Shown: positions 6,648 to 11,533 of the stretch, piece by piece | Position numbering within the stretch: position 1 is the first letter of the stretch | Layout: the number at the start of each line of letters is the position of its first letter | Source of the DNA: an uncultured Collinsella sp. | GTDB taxonomy: Bacteria > Actinomycetota > Coriobacteriia > Coriobacteriales > Coriobacteriaceae | Assembly (NCBI GenBank): GCA_900757235.1 | Contig: CAAENB010000102.1 | Coordinates: 1 to 11,533, forward strand | DNA length: 11,533 nucleotides | Direction of reading: 5' to 3' | Position numbers and translations under genes: made by a program | The notes under the pieces: generated by a model | Databases searched by the model: none | What the model was told of the DNA's origin: nothing | The model's input: only the letters and a program-made list of their open reading frames with translations

Positions 6648-6678
6648 TTGACTCTACAATCGTTGTAGGGTTTTCACT
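6648..6678 (+). promoter_or_regulatory. MerR-type promoter/operator for the MATE-merR unit
   Basis: A -35-like TTGACT (6648-6653) is followed by a dyad, ACTCTACAA-TCG-TTGTAGGGT (6651-6671). It has 9-bp arms with one G:T mismatch and a perfect core of CTACAA/TTGTAG. A weak -10-like TTCACT at 6673-6678 leaves a 19-bp spacer. A dyad filling an over-long 19-20 bp spacer behind TTGACT is the hallmark of promoters controlled by MerR-family activators, which twist the DNA to realign the two boxes. The transcript would start near 6686, about 35 nt before the MATE start. The MerR-family gene downstream is the obvious candidate to bind it. The -10 is poor, and its exact position is uncertain. Confidence 0.65.
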
Positions 6679-6720
6679 ACACTGGTACGTAAACGATCTA
6701 AGCCAGAAAGTGCCCCGCCC

Positions 6721-8067
6721 ATGGAACACGACCTCACACGCGGCAATGTCCTTAAGACCATCGCGGTCTTTGCCCTGCCCTATATGCTCTCGTACTTTTT
6801 GCAGATGCTCTACGGCATGGCCGACCTGTACATGATGGGGCAGTTTAGCGGTGCTGCCGGCATCACCGCCGTGGGCAATGGCGCGCAGACGCTCTATATC
6901 ATTACCGTGACGCTCGTGGGTCTGGCCATGGGAACGACGGTCATCGTCGGCCACGCCGTGGGCTCGCGCCGCTTCGATCGCGCCGAGACCGCCATCGGCA
7001 ACACCATCACGCTCTTTATGGGTGTCTCGGTGGTACTGGCCGCTGTCCTGCTCGCGCTTTGCCCGCAGATCGTGGCGCTCATTGGCACTCCCGCCGAAGC
7101 CGTCGAAGGCACTGCCGCCTACCTGCGTATCTGCTTTATCGGCATTCCCTTTATCGCCGCGTACAACATTCTTTCGGCCATCTTTCGCGGGCTGGGCGAT
7201 TCGCGCTCGCCTATGTACGTGATCGGCGTGGCATGCATCATTAACATCGCGCTCGACTTTCTGTTTATCGGCCACATGGGGCTCGGCCCCGTGGGTGCGG
7301 CGCTCGGCACGGTGACCGCGCAGACGGCTAGCGTTGCCCTCGCGCTTGTGTGGCTCAAGAGCCGTCGAACGCACATTCACCTCAAGCGCAGCGACCTGCG
7401 CCCCCAGCCCGAGGTGCTCGGCAGCATTCTTAAGATCGGCGTGCCCGTGGCCGTGCAGGACGGCTGCATCCAGGTGGCGTTTATGTTTATCACCGTCATC
7501 GCCAACCACCGCGGCCTGGTCGACGCCGCCGCCGTGGGCCTGGTCGAGAAGATGATCAGCTTTTTGTTCATTGTGCCGAGCTCCATGGGTGCCACCGTCA
7601 GCGCGCTCACGGCGCAAAATGCCGGCGCGGGCAAGGGCGACCGCGCGCGTCAGGTACTCAAGGACGCCATGACGATCTCGGTGGTGTACGGCTGCCTGAT
7701 CACGGTGCTGATGTGGCTGGTGGCGCCGGTGTTTATCGGCTTTTTTGCCAAGGACGCTGCAGTGGTCACGGCGGGTGCCGGCTATATGCGCAGCTATATT
7801 TTCGACGCAATCTTTGCCGGCATCCACATTTGCTTTAGTGGCTTTTTCGCCGCGTATGGCAAGAGCTACATCGGCTTTGCGCACAACGTGCTGGCCGTGG
7901 CGCTCATTCGCGTGCCGGGCGCGTGGCTGCTGTCGAACGCCTATTCCGACACGCTGTTCCCCATGGGCATCGCCTCGCCGTGCGGATCGATTCTGTCGGC
8001 GGTCATCTGCGTGATTGCCTTTACCGTGCTCAACCGCCGCGGAACTTTTGACAAGCTGGTGGCGTAG
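6721..8067 (+). CDS. MATE-family multidrug/cation antiporter
   Basis: 448 aa with about 12 hydrophobic segments and no cleavable signal peptide, fitting the MATE family of cytoplasmic-membrane Na+ or H+ antiporters that export drugs and other organic compounds. Family hallmarks are the N-terminal ALPYMLSYFLQMLYGMADLYMMG (17-40), the first-repeat loop GHAVGSRRFDRAE (77-89), the NIALDFLFIGHMGLGPVGAALGT region (175-197), and the matching second-repeat loop ALTAQNAGAGKGDRA (295-309). The two half-repeats agree with the internal duplication of MATE proteins. The closest family type is probably the NorM/MepA/DinF group, but I cannot assign a subfamily or substrate. The ATG at 6721 is supported by the typical N-terminus (DLTRGNVLKTIAVFALP); no good Shine-Dalgarno sequence precedes it, only a weak AGAAAG at 6705-6710, so translation may be inefficient. 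A MerR-family gene follows 55 nt later on the same strand and a MerR-type promoter lies upstream, suggesting inducible efflux. Confidence 0.95.
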   Translation: MEHDLTRGNVLKTIAVFALPYMLSYFLQMLYGMADLYMMGQFSGAAGITAVGNGAQTLYIITVTLVGLAMGTTVIVGHAVGSRRFDRAETAIGNTITLFMGVSVVLAAVLLALCPQIVALIGTPAEAVEGTAAYLRICFIGIPFIAAYNILSAIFRGLGDSRSPMYVIGVACIINIALDFLFIGHMGLGPVGAALGTVTAQTASVALALVWLKSRRTHIHLKRSDLRPQPEVLGSILKIGVPVAVQDGCIQVAFMFITVIANHRGLVDAAAVGLVEKMISFLFIVPSSMGATVSALTAQNAGAGKGDRARQVLKDAMTISVVYGCLITVLMWLVAPVFIGFFAKDAAVVTAGAGYMRSYIFDAIFAGIHICFSGFFAAYGKSYIGFAHNVLAVALIRVPGAWLLSNAYSDTLFPMGIASPCGSILSAVICVIAFTVLNRRGTFDKLVA

Positions 8068-8122
8068 CGAGGCGACGCAGGCCTAGCGTCTCTCCTCTGT
8101 TTTTACCGAAAGGAGCGGTCCT

Positions 8123-8971
8123 GTGACCGTCATGCCAAGCGAACACACCGAGGGCCTGCTCCGCATTGGCGAGGTGGCGCGTTTGCTCAATTTGAGCGTG
8201 GGCACACTGCGCCATTACGAACAGATGGGGCTATTGGAGCCGGCATATGTCGATCCGGCGAGTGGATACCGCTACTACGGATCGCGACAGCTCTCCACCC
8301 TCAACACCATCGGCAACCTGCGCGTTCTCGACTTGCCGTTGACGCAAATTCGCGAGTTTGTCACTACGCGCGATATGGATTTGATGCAACGGCAACTGAC
8401 CAAGCAACAGGAATTAATTGAGCACAGGCGGCGTGAGTTGGAGCGCATGTCGCGCAAGATTGACCAGCGGCTTGCCTTGCTTCATGGCGCTTTGAATGCT
8501 GATCTCGACACCATTAGCGAAATCGAGGAACCCGAACTTCGCTGCGCCACGCTGCACGAGCGCGTCAATCCCACCGACGCCTATTCGCTGGGATGGCATA
8601 TCCGCCAGCTTCAGCAGGGGCAGCACGAAACCTTTGCCTATCTGGGCAATCTGGGTGTGGGAATCGCGCCCGAACGCCTGGCCGCCGGTGACTTTGATGG
8701 CTACGACGAGGTCTTTCTGCTGCTCGATGACACCGATGATTACTTGGGCGATGTTGAGACGCGACCCGCCGCACGCTGTCTGACCCTAAGCTTCCGCGGT
8801 ACACATGGGCAAGCAGCCCCACGCTACGAGCAGCTGCTCGGCTATATGCACGAACACAACCTGACGCCCGCCGGCCCCTCGCGCGAGATCGCCCTCATCG
8901 ACGACATCATCAGCGATGACCCAGCGACCTACGTGACGCAGATCACGGTGCCGGTTGCCCCAGCAAAGTAA
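8123..8971 (+). CDS. MerR-family regulator with BmrR/GyrI-like effector domain
   Basis: 282 aa. The N-terminus is a MerR winged helix-turn-helix: LLRIGEVARLLNLSVGTLRHYEQMGLL (12-38) with the wing motif SGYRYY (47-52). A coiled-coil dimer helix follows at about 84-120, then a domain of about 140 residues ending RYEQLLGYMHEHNLTPAGPSREI...YVTQITVPV, which resembles the drug-binding domain of BmrR and GyrI-like proteins. Glu255 in the GPSRE motif sits where BmrR places a drug-contacting acidic residue. There is no cysteine cluster typical of metal-sensing MerR proteins. GTG 8123 is chosen over the in-frame ATG at 8132 because AAGGAG (8110-8115) is about 7 nt from the GTG. The gene lies 55 nt after the MATE gene, so it is probably co-transcribed with it and autoregulated through the dyad promoter at 6648-6678. 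The inducing ligand is unknown, probably a lipophilic or cationic compound exported by the pump. Confidence 0.92.
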   Translation: MTVMPSEHTEGLLRIGEVARLLNLSVGTLRHYEQMGLLEPAYVDPASGYRYYGSRQLSTLNTIGNLRVLDLPLTQIREFVTTRDMDLMQRQLTKQQELIEHRRRELERMSRKIDQRLALLHGALNADLDTISEIEEPELRCATLHERVNPTDAYSLGWHIRQLQQGQHETFAYLGNLGVGIAPERLAAGDFDGYDEVFLLLDDTDDYLGDVETRPAARCLTLSFRGTHGQAAPRYEQLLGYMHEHNLTPAGPSREIALIDDIISDDPATYVTQITVPVAPAK

Positions 8972-9010
8972 GAACCGCCCGGAAGGCATCATGCTTTCCG
9001 GGCGGTTCTT
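8970..9010. terminator. Shared bidirectional terminator between merR and ligA
   Basis: A perfect 15-bp GC-rich stem (8970-8984 with 8996-9010, left arm AAGAACCGCCCGGAA) continues inward with a G:T pair and GCA/TGC around a TCA loop. It lies between the convergent merR and ligA genes, and its left arm includes the last two bases of the merR stop codon. The T-runs on both sides are short and interrupted (GGTTCTTCAATTT on the plus strand), but the stem is very stable, so it should serve both genes. Confidence 0.85.
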
Positions 9011-9029
9011 CAATTTGGCTATCGATGCC

Positions 9030-11258
9030 TTAAGCCTGGGGCACCTGACCAGTAGCCAAGATCTGCTCGAGTGCATCCTCATCCAGCACGGGTACGCCCA
9101 GCTGCTCGGCTTTGGTGAGCTTGGAGCCCGCTTTGGGGCCGGCGACCAGGTAGCTCGTCTTCTTTGAAACACTGCCCGAGACCTTGGCGCCGAGTACCTT
9201 GAGCGCCGCACCCGCCTCGTCGCGTGTGCGATTGACGAGCGTGCCGGTGAGCACGAAGGTCAGACCCGCGAGTGGCTGTGCGTCGGCAAGCTCGCCTGCC
9301 ACGCCAGCGTCGGCCGCGGCTTGCGCGTGCGCGGCGCCCAAGTCGACCTCGAGCGACAGGCCCGCCTGGCGCAGGCGCTCCAGCACGGCAAGGTTTTCGG
9401 GCACGGCCAGGAACTGCTTGACGCTCGCCGCAATCTTGGGACCGATGCCCTCGCACTCGGCGATGTCCTCTTCGCTCGCCAAGATGAGCTTGTCGATCGA
9501 CAGAAATCGCTCGGCGATGACCTCGCCCACACTCTTGCCCACGTGGCGGATACCCAGGGCAAACAGCACGCGACCGAGTGGCTGGCTCTTGGACTTGTTG
9601 AGCTCGGCGATGATTTTCTCGGCCGTCTTGAGGCCTACCGGAATGGGGTCGCCCTTCTTGACGCCCTTTTTGCTGTTGGAGCTGGCGTACACGCGCCCTG
9701 TGTCCAGACCAGCAATGTCATCGACCGTGAGCTGGTAGAAGTCCGCGACATCATGGATCAGGCCGGCGGCAATCATCTTGTCGACGATCTCGTCGCCCAG
9801 GCCGTCGACGTCCATGCAGCCGCGGCTCACCCAGTGAAGCAGGCGTTCCTTGAGCTGCGCGGGGCAGTCGATGGACACACAGCGGTAGGCGACCTCGCCA
9901 TCCTCGTGGACCACGGGACTGCCGCACACGGGGCAGACCTCGGGCATGTGCCAGTCGACCGAATCGGCCGGGCGCTTGTCGAGCACCGGCCCCACGACCT
10001 CGGGGATTACGTCGCCTGCCTTGTGCACGATGATGGTGTCGCCCTCGCGCACGTTTTTGCGGCGGATCTCGTCGATGTTGTGCAGCGTGGCACGCGCGAT
10101 GGTAGAACCGGCGACCGTCACCGGGTCGAACTCGGCGACCGGCGTGAGCACACCGGTGCGGCCCACCTGGATGCGAATCTCGCGCAGGACGGTCTGCTTT
10201 TCCTCGGGCGGGAACTTAAAGGCAATGGCCCAGCGCGGCGCGCGGGCGGTAAAGCCCAGGTCAAGCTGCTGCTGAAAGCTATCGACCTTTACAACCACGC
10301 CGTCGATGTCGTAGTCCAGGTCGCCGCGATGCTCGAGCGCCTGGGCGCAGAACTCGTGGACCTCGGCCGGCGTGGCGCAGCGGGCCACGTTGGGGTTGAC
10401 GCTAAAGCCGGCGCTGCGCAACCAGTCGAGGAACTCACGCTGGCTGTGGACATGCAGCGGATCGGTATCGGCGATGGCATAGATAAAGGTGGCCAGGTCG
10501 CGGCGTGCCGTGACCTTGGGATCCTTTTGGCGCAGGGATCCCGCAGCGGCGTTGCGCGGGTTGGCGAAGGGGTCGCGTCCCTCGGCATCGGCCTCGTCGT
10601 TGAGGCGCACAAAGCTGCCCTTGGGCATATAGACCTCGCCGCGTACTTCGATGGTATGCTCGCGGTCGGCGCCCATATGAGCAAGCGCCGGCTCGGACAG
10701 GTGCATGGGCACGTCCTTGATGGTGCGGACGTTGAGCGACACGTCCTCGCCCGTGGTGCCATCGCCGCGCGTGGCCGCGCGCACGAAGGTGCCGTTTTGG
10801 TAGGTAAGCGCCACGCCCAGGCCGTCGATCTTAAGCTCGCAGGTATAGGTAACGCTACCGGCGCCGAGCGCATCCTCGGTGCGCTGGAGCCACGCGTCGA
10901 GTTCGTCCAGATCCATGGCATCGTCCATGGAATACATGCGCGCCATGTGCGTGACCGGCGTAAACTGCTCGCTCACGTAGCCGCCCACGCGCTGGGTGTA
11001 GCTGTCGGGCGTCACCAGATCGGGGTAGGTCGCTTCGATTTCCTGCAGCTCAACGAGCATTTTGTCGAAGGCAGCGTCCGTGATCTCGGGCGCGTCGAGC
11101 ATGTAGTAGCGATAGGCGTGGTAGTCGAGCTCGTGGCGCAGCTCGGCCGCGCGCGCTGCCGCCTGGGCACGGGCATCGGCCGGCGCGGCGGCATCCGCGC
11201 TCGCGGGCGTTTCGGTATCGATGTCCACGCCGTCACCAAACAGGCTCGATTGCTCCAT
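9030..11258 (-). CDS. ligA: LigA, NAD-dependent DNA ligase
   Basis: 742 aa, somewhat longer than the usual 650-700. The enzyme seals nicks in DNA during replication and repair using NAD+. Domain Ia is at about 35-100 (YYMLDAPEITDAAFD). The adenylation domain has CELKIDG with the nucleotidyl lysine Lys143, followed by TRGDGTTGEDVS (163-174), EVRGEVYMP (204-212) and DGVVVKVD (319-326). The OB-fold is near 350-425. A four-cysteine zinc finger uses Cys442, Cys445, Cys460 and Cys465. The helix-hairpin-helix region is at about 480-615 and a BRCT domain at about 660-742. All key residues are present. Two departures from a standard LigA are visible: an N-terminal lead of about 35 residues, acidic then Ala-rich, and an extra lysine-rich stretch in the helix-hairpin-helix region (about 521-541). 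The ATG at 11258 has GAAGGAG about 7 nt upstream. It is convergent with merR and shares its terminator; no convincing promoter was found upstream. Confidence 0.98.
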   Translation of the reverse strand: MEQSSLFGDGVDIDTETPASADAAAPADARAQAAARAAELRHELDYHAYRYYMLDAPEITDAAFDKMLVELQEIEATYPDLVTPDSYTQRVGGYVSEQFTPVTHMARMYSMDDAMDLDELDAWLQRTEDALGAGSVTYTCELKIDGLGVALTYQNGTFVRAATRGDGTTGEDVSLNVRTIKDVPMHLSEPALAHMGADREHTIEVRGEVYMPKGSFVRLNDEADAEGRDPFANPRNAAAGSLRQKDPKVTARRDLATFIYAIADTDPLHVHSQREFLDWLRSAGFSVNPNVARCATPAEVHEFCAQALEHRGDLDYDIDGVVVKVDSFQQQLDLGFTARAPRWAIAFKFPPEEKQTVLREIRIQVGRTGVLTPVAEFDPVTVAGSTIARATLHNIDEIRRKNVREGDTIIVHKAGDVIPEVVGPVLDKRPADSVDWHMPEVCPVCGSPVVHEDGEVAYRCVSIDCPAQLKERLLHWVSRGCMDVDGLGDEIVDKMIAAGLIHDVADFYQLTVDDIAGLDTGRVYASSNSKKGVKKGDPIPVGLKTAEKIIAELNKSKSQPLGRVLFALGIRHVGKSVGEVIAERFLSIDKLILASEEDIAECEGIGPKIAASVKQFLAVPENLAVLERLRQAGLSLEVDLGAAHAQAAADAGVAGELADAQPLAGLTFVLTGTLVNRTRDEAGAALKVLGAKVSGSVSKKTSYLVAGPKAGSKLTKAEQLGVPVLDEDALEQILATGQVPQA

Positions 11259-11366
11259 AGCGGCACTCCTTCGCTCGATTTCAAACGGATACTAGAGTAC
11301 CACCGGTCACGATGGGGTCGAATCGCCCTTTCAAACCGCATCGAATCGGCAGCCGCCAGACTGGGG

Positions 11367-11393
11367 TGGACAGTTAGTTCAGATGCGTATAAA
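11367..11393 (+). promoter_or_regulatory. Weak plus-strand promoter-like motif
   Basis: TGGACA (11367-11372) and TATAAA (11388-11393) are each one base from the sigma-70 consensus but only 15 nt apart, shorter than ideal. If active it would drive rightward transcription from near 11400, away from ligA, into unseen sequence or a small RNA. Confidence 0.25.
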
Positions 11394-11415
11394 CCCGAGG
11401 CGGTTCAGTATGCGT
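11377..11415. repeat. Short directly repeated motif GTTCAG(T)ATGCGT
   Basis: GTTCAGATGCGT at 11377-11388 recurs as GTTCAGTATGCGT at 11403-11415, with one inserted T and start points 26 bp apart. It overlaps the weak promoter-like motif. Two copies on one face of the helix could be regulator half-sites; chance is also possible. Confidence 0.4.
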
Positions 11416-11533
11416 TTTGAGCCGTTTTGGGATGGGGGAGGGGTTCGGATGGGAGTCTAGAAGGGGGACGAGCCGGTCGTGCAGCCCCCGGGGCGGCCAA
11501 ATTGGCTGGAATGACGACGTCTGAACACGACCA

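Larger units (their letters stand above)
11259..11533. other. Region upstream of ligA without a supportable gene
   Basis: I found no coding region with a ribosome binding site or recognisable protein in these 275 bp on either strand. The ligA promoter must lie here on the minus strand; TAGTAT (11294-11289) is a possible -10, but no good -35 accompanies it. A 7-bp inverted pair, GGTCGTG (11475-11481) and CACGACC (11526-11532), and the self-complementary GCCCCGGGGC-like run near 11484-11495 are probably chance in GC-rich DNA. Confidence 0.5.

Noticed and set aside
6678..6683. TACACT as the -10 of the MATE promoter
   Set aside because: It is a better -10 by sequence but lies 24 nt from TTGACT, too far even for MerR-type promoters (19-20 nt).
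8074..8104. Hairpin plus T-run between MATE and merR as a terminator
   Set aside because: The stem is only 5 bp (GACGC/GCGTC) with a 7-nt loop and the T-run is 9 nt away. It is too weak to call; MATE and merR are more likely co-transcribed.
9321..11420. 699-codon open frame on the plus strand opposite ligA
   Set aside because: It mirrors ligA exactly and is a shadow of GC-rich codon bias. The protein is low-complexity, rich in Arg, His, Val and Ala, with no recognisable motif or ribosome binding site.

Overview
The window looks like chromosomal DNA of a high-GC Coriobacteriia-type actinobacterium, most plausibly Collinsella or a close relative. This rests on GC-rich codon use, the style of the proteins, and a lineage-typical orphan nuclease-like protein. 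It is an impression from sequence character, not the result of a search.

Layout, left to right. (1) 1-1251, minus strand: the end of a molybdenum cofactor operon, moaA followed 4 nt later by the start of moaC, which runs off the left edge. MoaA and MoaC act in succession to turn GTP into cyclic pyranopterin monophosphate. (2) 1252-2738: an accessory-looking island. It has one minus-strand gene (345 aa; C-terminal PD-(D/E)XK, Vsr/DUF559-like nuclease fold, AbiEi-like middle) and two nearly identical 64-bp palindromic elements (62/64 identical, same orientation), one on each side of the gene. Each element also lies 37-49 nt past the stop codon of a minus-strand gene. (3) 2739-6459, minus strand: a two-gene operon with an 8-nt overlap. 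It encodes the two halves of a heterodimeric type IV ABC exporter with complementary degenerate and canonical ATP sites. A near-consensus promoter lies just upstream. (4) 6460-6720: a divergent control region. It holds the ABC promoter, a 12-bp palindrome, and a MerR-type promoter with an over-long spacer carrying a dyad. (5) 6721-8971, plus strand: a MATE-family efflux pump followed by a MerR-family regulator with a BmrR/GyrI-like effector domain. Together with the dyad promoter they form a self-contained, probably drug-inducible efflux circuit. (6) 8970-9010: a strong hairpin shared by the convergent merR and ligA ends. (7) 9030-11258, minus strand: ligA, the NAD-dependent DNA ligase. (8) 11259-11533: 275 bp with no supportable gene, but with a weak plus-strand promoter-like motif and a short repeated motif.

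Most of the window is recognisable housekeeping or efflux biology. The least explained parts are the paired 64-bp palindromes around the orphan nuclease-like gene, and the control DNA between the divergent efflux units. No rRNA, tRNA, CRISPR array, transposase or phage gene was seen.
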